64,000 nt of DNA from Aureibaculum sp. 2308TA14-22 (GTDB lineage Bacteria > Bacteroidota > Bacteroidia > Flavobacteriales > Flavobacteriaceae). Under the pieces are notes generated by a model. It made no database searches. It was not told the origin of the DNA and saw only the letters and a program-made list of their open reading frames with translations. Positions within the stretch are counted from its first letter, which is position 1, and each line of letters begins with the position of its first letter. Made by a program: the position numbers and the translations under genes. Below, one piece after another: positions 33,506-42,462 of this stretch. The DNA lies in the NCBI RefSeq assembly GCF_040538665.1, contig NZ_JBEWXT010000001.1, positions 894,501 to 958,500 on the forward strand, read 5' to 3'.

Positions 33506-35419
33506 ATGAGTAAAATTATAGGAATAGATTTAGGAACAACCAACTCATGTGTTTCTGTTATGGAAGGTAACGAGCCGGTAGTAATTCCTAATGCAGAAGG
33601 TAAAAGAACAACACCTTCTATTGTAGCATTTGTTGAAGGTGGCGAACGCAAAATTGGCGACCCTGCTAAAAGACAAGCAGTAACTAATCCTACAAAAACG
33701 GTATATTCTATTAAGCGTTTTATGGGTAATAAATATTCTGAATCTAAAAAAGAAGCAGAACGTGTACCTTATAAAGTGGTTAAAGGAGATAACGATACCC
33801 CAAGAGTTGATATTGATGGTAGAATGTACACGCCTCAAGAAATATCTGCTATGGTATTGCAAAAAATGAAAAAAACAGCCGAAGACTATTTAGGTCATGA
33901 GGTTAAAGAAGCAGTAGTAACTGTACCTGCTTATTTTAATGATGCTCAACGGCAAGCTACTAAAGAAGCTGGTGAGATTGCAGGTTTAAAAGTAAGCCGA
34001 ATTATAAATGAGCCTACTGCTGCGGCATTAGCTTATGGTTTGGATAAATCTGGAGAAGATAAAAAAATTGCTGTTTATGATTTAGGTGGTGGTACTTTTG
34101 ATATCTCTATCCTAGAAATTGGTGATGGTGTTTTTGAAGTGCTATCTACAAATGGAGACACACATTTAGGTGGTGATGATTTTGACCAAGTTATAATCGA
34201 CTGGTTGGCAGAAGAGTTTAAGAAAGATGAAAATATGGATCTTAGAAAAGATCCCATGGCATTACAACGTTTAAAAGAAGCTGCTGAAAAAGCGAAAATA
34301 GAATTATCATCAAGTACACAAACGGAGATCAATTTACCTTATGTTACTGCAACTGCTAGTGGCCCTAAACACTTGGTAAGAACATTGACTAGAGCAGCTT
34401 TTGAAAAGTTAGCAGATGATTTGGTAAAGCGTTCTATGACTCCTGTGGCAAAAGCCTTAAAAGATGCTGATTTATCTACCAAAGATATTGATGAAGTAAT
34501 TTTAGTAGGTGGTTCTACTCGTATTCCTAGAATTCAAGAAGAAGTAAAAAAATTCTTTGGAAAAGATCCTCATAAAGGAGTAAACCCAGATGAAGTAGTT
34601 GCTGTAGGTGCGGCTATACAAGGTGGTGTTTTGACAGGCGATGTTAAAGATGTATTGTTGTTGGATGTTACTCCATTGTCTTTAGGTATTGAAACTATGG
34701 GTAATGTAATGACTAAATTAATTGAGGCTAATACGACTATCCCTACTAAAAAATCACAAGTATTTTCAACTGCTGCTGATAATCAACCTTCGGTAGAAAT
34801 TCATGTGTTACAAGGTGAACGTGCAATGGCGGGAGATAACAAAACAATTGGCCGTTTTCATCTAGATGGAATTCCACCTGCACCAAGAGGCGTACCTCAA
34901 ATTGAAGTAACTTTTGATATTGATGCTAATGGTATAATCAATGTATCTGCTAAAGATAAAGGTACAGGTAAAGAGCATAACATCCGTATTGAAGCATCTT
35001 CAGGATTATCAGAAGAAGAAATCAAAAAGATGAAAGCTGATGCCGAGGCCAATGCCGATGCGGATAAACAAGCAAAAGAAACTGCTGAAAAAATCAACGG
35101 TGCTGATGCTATGATTTTCCAAACGGAAAAACAATTAAAAGAGTTTGGAGATAAATTATCTGCTGATAAAAAAGAACCAATAGAGTCTGCGTTGGAGGAA
35201 TTGAAAAAAGCACATGAATCTAAAGATTTGGCACAAATAGATGCTGCCATGGAAACGATAAATGAAGCTTGGAAAGTAGCCTCTGAAGAAATGTACAAAG
35301 CACAACAAGAAGCTGGCGGTGCTACTGCTGATGCAGGAGATGCTACTGGAACCGAAGGTTCGGCCACGGAAGGAGATGATGTGCAAGATGTAGATTTTGA
35401 AGAAGTAAAAGAAGATTAA
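33506..35419 (+). CDS. dnaK: Chaperone DnaK (Hsp70)
   Basis: A 637-residue cytoplasmic ATP-dependent chaperone, working with DnaJ and GrpE, neither of which is in the window. ATPase domain signatures: [17 protein letters not shown] (residue 4 on), [15 protein letters not shown] (about 190) and [17 protein letters not shown] (about 330). The substrate-binding domain starts near [13 protein letters not shown], and the lid is Lys/Glu/Ala rich. The C-terminus ends in the acidic [14 protein letters not shown] tail typical of DnaK. It stands alone, with a possible sigma54-type promoter and a strong terminator. Confidence 0.98.
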   Translation: MSKIIGIDLGTTNSCVSVMEGNEPVVIPNAEGKRTTPSIVAFVEGGERKIGDPAKRQAVTNPTKTVYSIKRFMGNKYSESKKEAERVPYKVVKGDNDTPRVDIDGRMYTPQEISAMVLQKMKKTAEDYLGHEVKEAVVTVPAYFNDAQRQATKEAGEIAGLKVSRIINEPTAAALAYGLDKSGEDKKIAVYDLGGGTFDISILEIGDGVFEVLSTNGDTHLGGDDFDQVIIDWLAEEFKKDENMDLRKDPMALQRLKEAAEKAKIELSSSTQTEINLPYVTATASGPKHLVRTLTRAAFEKLADDLVKRSMTPVAKALKDADLSTKDIDEVILVGGSTRIPRIQEEVKKFFGKDPHKGVNPDEVVAVGAAIQGGVLTGDVKDVLLLDVTPLSLGIETMGNVMTKLIEANTTIPTKKSQVFSTAADNQPSVEIHVLQGERAMAGDNKTIGRFHLDGIPPAPRGVPQIEVTFDIDANGIINVSAKDKGTGKEHNIRIEASSGLSEEEIKKMKADAEANADADKQAKETAEKINGADAMIFQTEKQLKEFGDKLSADKKEPIESALEELKKAHESKDLAQIDAAMETINEAWKVASEEMYKAQQEAGGATADAGDATGTEGSATEGDDVQDVDFEEVKED

Positions 35420-35441
35420 TTTAATAGTAATTAATTATAAC

Positions 35442-35478
35442 AAAAATCCCGTTTCAAGCATTGAAACGGGATTTTTTT
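35442..35478 (+). terminator. Intrinsic terminator of dnaK
   Basis: 16-bp perfect stem (35442-35457 / 35461-35476), 3-nt loop, followed by T residues, 22 bp after the dnaK stop. The symmetric A/T ends could also stop the convergent CAP-domain gene. Confidence 0.9.
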
Positions 35479-35577
35479 GTTTTGATCCGATTAGTATCGG
35501 AAACTATATATAAGTATTTAGCTGGGTTAATTTCTTTTGTTGAGTAATATAACTTTAAAAGTTTTAGTTTATTATAT

Positions 35578-36042
35578 CTAACGATAAAATAATTGTGTAA
35601 AATAATAAGTACCTTCAGAATTTTGTATTGCTGCAATACCAGTATGGGTAAAATTACCTTCAATGTTTTCCTTATGGCCAGAACTATTTAACCAAGCAGT
35701 TACTACTTTTTGAGCAGTATTATAACCATAAGCAACATTTTCTCCTGTACCTTTTGCATTTTCATTTCTTTTCAGATTTTCAGTTCGTGCTTTAAAATTA
35801 TCATGACTGATTTTATCTTGTGCAATCATATATTTGCTATGGTCAATAGCCAAATTGTCGGCAGTAGTATTTCTTGATAATTTTTCAAGCCCTTTACTTT
35901 CTCTATGAGCATTTACCAATGTTAAAATTTCATCGGTAATACTAGTTTCTACAATTATTTCATCACTTTCATCTTCAGAGCATCCCGTTATTGAGAAAAT
36001 CATCAAAATAACTAAACCGTATTTTAAAAAATTTGTTTTCAT
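35578..36042 (-). CDS. CAP-domain (SCP/PR1, YkwD-like) lipoprotein
   Basis: A 154-residue protein with a lipoprotein signal (LVILMIFSITGC, Cys at about 21) followed by an acidic linker. The CAP domain has VNAHRESKGLEKL, DHSKYMIAQDKISHDNF, TGENVAYGYN and WLNSSGHKENIEG, carrying the His and Glu residues conserved in CAP proteins. Bacterial YkwD-like proteins are envelope-associated; some relatives are reported to hydrolyse or bind cell-wall or lipid ligands, but no activity is established for this branch. Own -7 element upstream; convergent with dnaK. Confidence 0.88.
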   Translation of the reverse strand: MKTNFLKYGLVILMIFSITGCSEDESDEIIVETSITDEILTLVNAHRESKGLEKLSRNTTADNLAIDHSKYMIAQDKISHDNFKARTENLKRNENAKGTGENVAYGYNTAQKVVTAWLNSSGHKENIEGNFTHTGIAAIQNSEGTYYFTQLFYR

Positions 36043-36078
36043 GGGTTTAAGTTCTTAAAGTTAGCTTGATATATAACT

Positions 36079-36086
36079 CAAAAATA
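36079..36086 (-). promoter_or_regulatory. -7 promoter element of the CAP-domain gene
   Basis: Minus-strand TATTTTTG, 37 bp before the start codon. Confidence 0.4.
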
Positions 36087-36232
36087 TAAAATTTAGTATA
36101 TGGTTTTTTATTAGATAGCAGTAATTACAGGGCGTCCTATATATAAAGAGAACATCTTATTGAGCAAAATAATTTGTAATTTAAACGCAAAAAAGTTACT
36201 ATTTTAACTCAGACTCCTCTGTCAAAATCCAT

Positions 36233-36240
36233 TACCTTTG
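36233..36240 (+). promoter_or_regulatory. -7 promoter element of the MATE/flippase/LysE operon
   Basis: TACCTTTG, 23 bp before the TTG start of the MATE gene; no -33 TTG at usual distance. The same octamer precedes the TTG-initiated glycosyltransferase gene at 3069-3076. Confidence 0.4.
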
Positions 36241-36263
36241 CCAGCATTAAAATTAAAAATTAC

Positions 36264-37640
36264 TTGAACCTTAAAGCGTACACATCAGAATTTAGATATA
36301 ATTTGAAATTGGCATACCCAGTTATGTTGGGTATGATAGGCCATACATTGGTTAGTTTTATCGATAATATTATGGTGGGTCAGCTAGGTACTGCTGAGTT
36401 GGCAGCAGTATCTTTGGGTAATAGTTTCGTTTTTATCGCTATGAGTTTAGGCATAGGGTTTTCAACCGCTATAACACCATTAGTTGCAGAAGCTGACGGT
36501 GAAAAAAATATCGAAAAAGGCAAACAGGCCTTTAACCATGGATTGATTTTGTGTACCATTTTGGGAGTTGCTTTATTTTTAATGATTCTGGCAATAAAGC
36601 CATTGATGTATCATATGGATCAGCCAGCAGAAGTGGTTGACTTAGCCATGCCCTATTTGAATTTGGTTGCGTTTTCTTTGGTTCCTCTAATAATGTTTCA
36701 AGGATTTAAACAATTTGCAGATGGTTTGTCACAAACCAAATATGCTATGTATGCTACTATTTTGGCAAATGTTATAAACGTTGTGCTAAATTATGTGTTG
36801 ATTTTTGGAAAATTTGGGTTCCCAGAAATGGGCATTATCGGTGCGGCCATTGGTACATTAGTTTCAAGAGTGGTTATGTTGGCTTATATATGGTTACTGT
36901 TAAAATCTAAAGAAAAGTTTAAACCTTATTTTGAACGGTTTAGTTTTAGTAATGTCAAAAAGACAATTTTAAGAAAAATTATAAATCTTGGCTTTCCATC
37001 GGCTTTACAAATGTTTTTTGAAGTTGCCATATTTACTGCAGCCATATGGTTAAGCGGAGTATTGGGGAAAAATCCTCAGGCGGCAAATCAAATTGCATTA
37101 AACTTATCGTCAATGACATTTATGGTAGCAATGGGGTTAAGCGTTACTGCTATGATTAGGGTCGGTAACCAAAAAGGATTAAAAAGCTTTAAGGAATTAC
37201 GACGTATTGCATTTTCTATTTTCTTATTGACTTTCTTTTTAGATATTATTTTCGCATTGATATTTATGATATTCAATCAAGAGTTACCCAAAATATATGT
37301 TGATGAACATGATATGTTGAATCAAATTGATAACCTTGAAGTAATAAGCATTGCAGCCAAATTATTATTAGTATCAGCAGTTTTTCAAATATCTGATGGA
37401 TTGCAAGTTGTAGTTTTAGGTGCTTTGAGGGGTTTGCAAGATGTGAAAATACCAACGGTAATTACTTTTATTGCTTATTGGTTAATTGGTTTTCCTATTT
37501 CTTACTTTTTAGGAAAAGAAGATATGTACGGCAGCGTTGGTATTTGGCTAGGGTTGTTAGCAGGCTTAACCGCGTCCGGAATATTATTGTATATTCGATT
37601 TAATTATTTGACCAAAAAATTAATTCATCAAACAATTTAG
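36264..37640 (+). CDS. MATE-family multidrug/organic cation exporter
   Basis: A 458-residue inner-membrane transporter with about 12 transmembrane helices in two halves. LAYPVMLGMIGHTLVSFIDN and IMVGQLGTAELAAVSLGNS open the first half, LGFPSALQMFFEVAIFT the second, in the MATE pattern, which couples export to Na+ or H+. The substrate is not predictable. TTG 36264 is the start that keeps the N-terminal segment NLKAYTSEFRYNLKLAYP; no ATG precedes it in frame. It is followed by two more membrane-protein genes at 3-bp and 0-bp spacing, forming an operon. Confidence 0.9.
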   Translation: MNLKAYTSEFRYNLKLAYPVMLGMIGHTLVSFIDNIMVGQLGTAELAAVSLGNSFVFIAMSLGIGFSTAITPLVAEADGEKNIEKGKQAFNHGLILCTILGVALFLMILAIKPLMYHMDQPAEVVDLAMPYLNLVAFSLVPLIMFQGFKQFADGLSQTKYAMYATILANVINVVLNYVLIFGKFGFPEMGIIGAAIGTLVSRVVMLAYIWLLLKSKEKFKPYFERFSFSNVKKTILRKIINLGFPSALQMFFEVAIFTAAIWLSGVLGKNPQAANQIALNLSSMTFMVAMGLSVTAMIRVGNQKGLKSFKELRRIAFSIFLLTFFLDIIFALIFMIFNQELPKIYVDEHDMLNQIDNLEVISIAAKLLLVSAVFQISDGLQVVVLGALRGLQDVKIPTVITFIAYWLIGFPISYFLGKEDMYGSVGIWLGLLAGLTASGILLYIRFNYLTKKLIHQTI

Positions 37641-37643
37641 TAA

Positions 37644-39101
37644 ATGGGCATTGTTTTTAAACAATCTTTTACCAACACTCTTATTTTATTTTTAGGATTT
37701 GCCATAGGAGGAACAAATGTCCTGTTTTTATACACGCACTTTCTACATGAAGATTATTATGGTTTAAACACCTTTTTACTCTCAACAGCAAATATTCTAA
37801 TGCCATTGTTGGTGTTGGGCATGCAGCACACTATTGTTAAATTTTTTACATCCTACAAAACAAAATATGAGCAAGATCAATTTTTAACCACTTCATTAGT
37901 GTTGCCATTATTGGTTATTGTTCCGTTAGCTTTTATAGGTGCTTTATTTTATGAGAATATTGCTGGTTGGTTATCAAAAGAGAACGCCATAATTAAACCG
38001 TACACTTACCTTATTTTTTTGACAGCTGTTTTTATGGGATACTTTGAAGTATTTTATGCGTTCAGCAAAGTACAATACCAATCTGTTTTTGGAAATTTTT
38101 TAAGAGAAATCTTTTCTCGTATATGTACTACATTTTTATTAATAGCCGTTTATATGCAGTGGATAACCGATGTGGAGTTTATTTATGCTATAGTCATAGT
38201 ATATGCCATTAGAATGCTGATTATGCTGTTTTCTGCATTTAGACTATACACACCGGAGTTTGTTTTTAAATTTCCCCAAAACGCTAAAGAGATTTTATCC
38301 TACTCTTTCTATATTATTTTGGCAGGATCGGCAAGTGGTATTTTATTAGATATTGATAAATTTATGATTCCACAGCTCGAACAAATTGCTGAGGTTGCCT
38401 ATTATGCTGTAGGTATTTATATAGCTTCAGTTATTGCCATTCCGTCTAGGGCAATGCAACAAATTATCAATCCACTTACGGCTAAGGAACTCAATGATAA
38501 CAATTTAATGGAAGTCGCAAGTCTATATAGAAAAAGCTCAATAACACTACTCGTGGCTGGTGGATTACTCTTTTTACTAATCAATTTGAACATACAAGAC
38601 TTATATGCATTCATTAATAAACCAGAATATGCAGTAGGAGGAATGATCGTTTTAATGATTTCAATTTCGGAGCTCTATAAGCTAGCATTGGGCACCAATG
38701 GGGCAATCTTGACCAATTCTAATCACTATAAAGTATTTTTCTATTTCTCTATAGCCATGGCCTTAAGTGTCATCTTTTTAAATAGATGGTTAATTCAGGT
38801 AATGGGTATTAATGGTGCAGCCTTGGCAACCTTAATAGTGGTTTTGGCTTTCAGTACTTTTAAGATTATTTATATTCAATTAAAATTGGATATGCAGCCT
38901 TTTACGAAAAAAACGGTACTTGTTTTAGCTATAATTTCAATATTGTTTTTTGTGTTTTACTTTCTAATATTACCCTTTCATCCCTTGGTAAATATGATTG
39001 TGAAATCTATTTTATTAAGTATTGTGTATACCGTTTTAATTTACAAATTAAACATTTCTGAAGATATTAATAGTCTAATTAATAAATACATTAGAAGGTA
39101 A
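37644..39101 (+). CDS. Polysaccharide (Wzx/MurJ-like) flippase of the MOP superfamily
   Basis: A 485-residue protein with about 14 hydrophobic helices. It begins FKQSFTNTLILFLGFAIGGT, typical of oligosaccharide flippases that move lipid-linked sugars across the inner membrane, and carries a polysaccharide-biosynthesis C-terminal type second half (ISELYKLALGTNGAIL, INGAALATLIVVL). No glycan gene cluster surrounds it, so the cargo is open; teichoic-like, exopolysaccharide or lipid II-like substrates are all possible. It shares an operon with MATE and LysE genes. Confidence 0.8.
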   Translation: MGIVFKQSFTNTLILFLGFAIGGTNVLFLYTHFLHEDYYGLNTFLLSTANILMPLLVLGMQHTIVKFFTSYKTKYEQDQFLTTSLVLPLLVIVPLAFIGALFYENIAGWLSKENAIIKPYTYLIFLTAVFMGYFEVFYAFSKVQYQSVFGNFLREIFSRICTTFLLIAVYMQWITDVEFIYAIVIVYAIRMLIMLFSAFRLYTPEFVFKFPQNAKEILSYSFYIILAGSASGILLDIDKFMIPQLEQIAEVAYYAVGIYIASVIAIPSRAMQQIINPLTAKELNDNNLMEVASLYRKSSITLLVAGGLLFLLINLNIQDLYAFINKPEYAVGGMIVLMISISELYKLALGTNGAILTNSNHYKVFFYFSIAMALSVIFLNRWLIQVMGINGAALATLIVVLAFSTFKIIYIQLKLDMQPFTKKTVLVLAIISILFFVFYFLILPFHPLVNMIVKSILLSIVYTVLIYKLNISEDINSLINKYIRR

Positions 39102-39710
39102 ATGACATTTATATCACACTTTTTATTGGGCTTTATTTCTGCATTTGTAGGTTTGCTGGCACCGGGTATGCTAAACATGACTGCAGTTAGAACTACCATA
39201 GAACAAGGAAAAAAAGCTGGATTAATATTTTCAATAGGAGCGGCTATTGTTGTATTTATTCAAGTCTCCATTGCTTTGGTTTTTGCCAGCTATCTAAGTC
39301 AAAACCCTAATGTATTGGATAATTTGAGGATTGCTGCTATAATCGTATTTTTTGTTTTAGCAGTGTTTTTCTTTATACAGACCAAAAGAAATTCAAAAAT
39401 CAAAGGAAAAACAAAAAAAGGGAATTTATTTTTTATCGGGGTTTTAATGTCGTCGATTAACATGTTGGCCATTCCTTTTTATTTTGGCTTAGCTACTTAT
39501 TTTTCGGCCCACGGACAGTTGATTATAGAAAAACCTTACATTTTATTGTTTGTAATTGGATCAGTCTTGGGTTCATTTTTGCTGTTTTTTGTTTATGTAA
39601 CTTTTGCGGGTATAATTTCCAAAAAAGCTAAGTTTATTGCCATGAACATTAATTATATTTTAAGTGGGCTGTTTTTGGTTTTAGGATTTATCGCTCTTTT
39701 AAGAAGTTAG
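39102..39710 (+). CDS. LysE-family translocator
   Basis: A 202-residue protein with six predicted transmembrane segments. FLLGFISAFVGLLAPGMLNM carries the N-terminal LysE motif (G-x-x-x-P-G-x) and the family-typical glycine-rich helix SIGAAIVVFIQVSIAL follows. LysE proteins export amino acids or related small metabolites. Its ATG directly follows the stop codon of the flippase gene with no gap, so translation is coupled. Which solute is exported cannot be read. Confidence 0.8.
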   Translation: MTFISHFLLGFISAFVGLLAPGMLNMTAVRTTIEQGKKAGLIFSIGAAIVVFIQVSIALVFASYLSQNPNVLDNLRIAAIIVFFVLAVFFFIQTKRNSKIKGKTKKGNLFFIGVLMSSINMLAIPFYFGLATYFSAHGQLIIEKPYILLFVIGSVLGSFLLFFVYVTFAGIISKKAKFIAMNINYILSGLFLVLGFIALLRS

Positions 39711-39775
39711 ATTGGAAAAAATAGCATTCAATTTTCAAATAAAGGCATTACCAATAAAATCCGTAAATTAATTAT

Positions 39776-39783
39776 TATATTTG
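39776..39783 (+). promoter_or_regulatory. -7 promoter element of the DinB-like gene
   Basis: TATATTTG, 23 bp before the ATG at 39807. No -33 TTG found. Confidence 0.4.
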
Positions 39784-39806
39784 CGACTAAAGGTCAAAAT
39801 TTTAAT

Positions 39807-40304
39807 ATGATTGATGCTATAGAAAATAATTTAAAAAGAGGGGTTCGACTTTTAAATGCAATAAACGACACTCAATATAGCAACACGTCTGTTCAGCCTT
39901 ATCATTCAAGTATAGGTATTCATATGCGTCATATATTAGACGTATTTGATTGTATTTTTTGTGGACTAGAAACGAAACAAATTAATCTTTCTGAAAGAAA
40001 ACGTAACGAATTGGCCGAGCAAAAAACCGTTATGGGTTTGGCATATTTTGATGAAATTATCAACAAACTGGAACGATTGAACACTACTGATTTGGATCAG
40101 GTAGTTGAGGTTTCAGACGATTTAGGATTGGGCATGGTAACTACTAAATATACCTTAGCCTCTATTTTGGTACAAGCCCACAGTCATGCCATACATCATT
40201 TTGCCAGTATTGGTTATATTATTTCACAATTAGGCATTGAATTACCCGATGTTGATTTTGGATATAACCCAACTACACCAAAAACAGCTGAAAACTTCAA
40301 ATAG
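39807..40304 (+). CDS. DinB-like four-helix-bundle protein
   Basis: A 165-residue protein with the DinB/YfiT layout: YHSSIGIHMRHILDVFDCI in helix 2 and QAHSHAIHHFASIGYIISQLG in helix 4, offering the histidines that bind a divalent metal in this family. Members act as thiol transferases or metal-dependent hydrolases, or have unknown roles. Cytoplasmic. It converges on the ATP-grasp gene, and their 3' ends overlap by 8 bp. Confidence 0.8.
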   Translation: MIDAIENNLKRGVRLLNAINDTQYSNTSVQPYHSSIGIHMRHILDVFDCIFCGLETKQINLSERKRNELAEQKTVMGLAYFDEIINKLERLNTTDLDQVVEVSDDLGLGMVTTKYTLASILVQAHSHAIHHFASIGYIISQLGIELPDVDFGYNPTTPKTAENFK

Positions 40305-41361
40305 TTGTTTTATTAAGTCTGGTAATTTTTTTTGAATATTTTCTTAGAAAAGACAGTTCTTTTAAAGAAGGTTGGAGCGGAGGATATGAAACATTAAAAT
40401 CATCGTGGTTCTTTCTCGCAATTGTATTCATTATTTGCCAATGATTAAAAATACTTTTTAAGGATGCAAAATAATTACCTTTGTCAGAATCGTAAATGTG
40501 TGTTGGTTCTGAAATGATTCCATTAAGCTCAAGTACTTTAAAATTTTCTCCTTTTTTTAATTTTTCCAGTGATTCATATTTTATATCAAAGCGGCCGTAA
40601 TAAAAACCTGATATATTTTCTGTTAATTTATCTAAAAAATGTACCAGCTCAGTATCTATTAAATGATTTCCATTTATAAACTGAGTACCTTTTGAATGGT
40701 TTCCTATAACAGTTAGTTTTATAACTTCACCTTTTTTTGGAATGTTAAAGAATTTTTCTTGATGTAATTTCTCGAATATTTTATAGTATAAAAATGCACG
40801 TTTATCTTCTAAAATTAATTTTGACAAATTGTCAACTCCATTTCCTTTAACGGTTATAAATTTTTTTAAGGTTACTGATGTAATTTTCCCTTTAGTTTCT
40901 TCTGGAATTTTATAATAAAATAATCCTATTTCTTTTTCGTAACCCACATATTCTTGTAAAATAATAGCAATGGTATTCTTTTTAAGATAATTTTCTAAAT
41001 CAGTTTGATTATTAATTTTTTTAACTAAATAGCCTCGAAAACCAATGTCGGGTTTTGCTATTAGCGGAAACAGAATATCGGCTTTTAACAATAATTTTAA
41101 AACAGAATTAAACTCAGTTTCTGGCAGAATTAAAATTGATTTTGGACTGTATGCCTTGGGTAACAATTGTAATGTTTTTGATTTTGACTCAGTACCTATA
41201 CCTGAATATTTAATTGCAGGATTAACTATTAATGGAAGAGTTAAATTTTTAGCTCTTATGGCTTTATATAAGAAATATGGTAATAACGGAGCGTAAAATA
41301 AAAAAGTTGGCCAATGTTCAGAATGGAAAAGTTTTGTAAAGAAAATCTTAGCTTTTATCAT
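40297..41361 (-). CDS. ATP-grasp family protein, third gene of the murQ cluster
   Basis: About 354 residues from ATG 41361, which overlaps the end of the DUF6095 gene by 14 bp; an upstream ATG at 41409 would overlap by 62 bp. FPLIAKPDIGFRGYLVKKI and IILQEYVGYEKEIGLFYY give the ATP-binding lysine and hinge, and FKVLELNGIISEPTHIYD the C-terminal Mg-binding Glu/Asn, as in D-Ala-D-Ala-ligase-like enzymes. PKAYSPKSILILPE may bind substrate. The product formed is unknown. Position behind murQ suggests a peptide- or amide-bond-forming step linked to cell-wall metabolism; that is inference. Confidence 0.75.
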   Translation of the reverse strand: MIKAKIFFTKLFHSEHWPTFLFYAPLLPYFLYKAIRAKNLTLPLIVNPAIKYSGIGTESKSKTLQLLPKAYSPKSILILPETEFNSVLKLLLKADILFPLIAKPDIGFRGYLVKKINNQTDLENYLKKNTIAIILQEYVGYEKEIGLFYYKIPEETKGKITSVTLKKFITVKGNGVDNLSKLILEDKRAFLYYKIFEKLHQEKFFNIPKKGEVIKLTVIGNHSKGTQFINGNHLIDTELVHFLDKLTENISGFYYGRFDIKYESLEKLKKGENFKVLELNGIISEPTHIYDSDKGNYFASLKSIFNHWQIMNTIARKNHDDFNVSYPPLQPSLKELSFLRKYSKKITRLNKTTI

Positions 41362-41590
41362 TTTCACTTTTCCTATCAAATAAAAATCTAGAAATTTTAA
41401 TAAGCCCAAAAGCAGTTGTTAAAATTGCGGCAAGACCTAAAACAATTCCTAAAACCAACAATAAATAAGTGTCGTCTTTTTTTACTGCTTTAAAACCAAT
41501 GGTAATGAGTATAGGAGCAAAAAATAATAAGGGTAGGGCAATGCCTAAATATTTAAGTGCACCAAATAATGTAGGTTTATTAGTACTCAC
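41348..41590 (-). CDS. Small two-helix membrane protein, DUF6095-like
   Basis: An 80-residue protein with two hydrophobic helices (about 12-32 and 42-62) and a charged C-terminus ending SENDKS. It resembles the small flavobacterial DUF6095 family, whose function is unknown. It overlaps murQ by 11 bp upstream and the ATP-grasp gene by 14 bp downstream, so the three are translationally coupled. Confidence 0.75.
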   Translation of the reverse strand: MSTNKPTLFGALKYLGIALPLLFFAPILITIGFKAVKKDDTYLLLVLGIVLGLAAILTTAFGLIKISRFLFDRKSENDKS

Positions 41591-42398
41591 GAGTATAATT
41601 ATTTATGGCATTTCTAACATTGCCATGTTTTTTTATAAGCTCTTCAGCCAACGCTCTGTCAATATCAAGTTCTTTCATTAGCATTTTATGACCTCTGTCC
41701 ACTAGCTTGTTATTAGAAAGCTGCATGTCAACCATTTTATTGCCCTTAACTTTACCTAATTGTATCATGGTTGTTGTGGTAATCATATTAAGGATAAGTT
41801 TTTGAGCTGTACCCGCTTTCATACGTGAGCTTCCGGTAACAAATTCAGGCCCAACCACCACCACTATTGGATATGCTGCTGTCAAAGCTAATGGGCTATC
41901 TTCGTTGCATGTAATACAGCCTGTAATAATATTGTTTTTGTTACATTCTTCAAGTGCAGCAATAACATAAGGAGTTGTCCCTGAAGCCGCAATACCTACC
42001 ACAACATCTTTATCAGAAATTTGATGTTCTTGTAAATCTTTCCAACCCTGAGTAGTAGAGTCTTCGGCATGTTCTACAGATTTCCTTATAGCAAAGTCTC
42101 CTCCAGCTATTAAACCTACTACCAATGTAGATGGAACACCAAATGTTGGCGGACATTCAGAAGCATCTAAAATACCCAAACGACCACTTGTTCCTGCTCC
42201 AATATAAAATAAACGTCCTCCTTTTTTTAGTTTTAAAACAATTTGCTCAACCAATTTTTCTATTTGAGGTAATACTCTTTCAACAGCATTGGGTACGGTT
42301 TTGTCTTCGGTATTTATATTGGTAAGTAATTCATTAATACTCATCTTTTCCAGATGATTATAATTGGAGTCTTGTTCAGTAGTTTTGGTAAAATTCAT
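41580..42398 (-). CDS. murQ: N-acetylmuramic acid 6-phosphate etherase
   Basis: MurQ cleaves the lactyl ether of MurNAc-6-phosphate, giving GlcNAc-6-phosphate and D-lactate in peptidoglycan recycling. 272 residues, slightly shorter than the usual ~300. The N-terminus has the family start TEQDSNYNHLEKMSINELL. The SIS domain reads GRLFYIGAGTSGRLGILDASECPPTFG, with the catalytic Glu in ASECPPTFG. ASGTTPYVIAAL and SSRMKAGTAQKLILNMITT follow. First gene of the overlapping murQ / DUF6095 / ATP-grasp cluster, with a -7 element 26 bp upstream. Confidence 0.95.
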   Translation of the reverse strand: MNFTKTTEQDSNYNHLEKMSINELLTNINTEDKTVPNAVERVLPQIEKLVEQIVLKLKKGGRLFYIGAGTSGRLGILDASECPPTFGVPSTLVVGLIAGGDFAIRKSVEHAEDSTTQGWKDLQEHQISDKDVVVGIAASGTTPYVIAALEECNKNNIITGCITCNEDSPLALTAAYPIVVVVGPEFVTGSSRMKAGTAQKLILNMITTTTMIQLGKVKGNKMVDMQLSNNKLVDRGHKMLMKELDIDRALAEELIKKHGNVRNAINNYTREY

Positions 42399-42424
42399 AT
42401 ACTATTATGGTTGGTACGTTTTTC

Positions 42425-42432
42425 CAAAAGTA
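42425..42432 (-). promoter_or_regulatory. -7 promoter element of murQ
   Basis: Minus-strand TACTTTTG, 26 bp before the murQ start codon. A TTG lies 24 nt further upstream, longer than the usual spacing. Confidence 0.4.
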
Positions 42433-42462
42433 CATATTTTTTTACTATTGTAAATTCAAAAA

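Noticed and set aside
34897-35367. 156-codon ORF antisense to dnaK
   Set aside because: Cys/Ser/Ala-rich shadow of a strongly coding region; no motif or start context.
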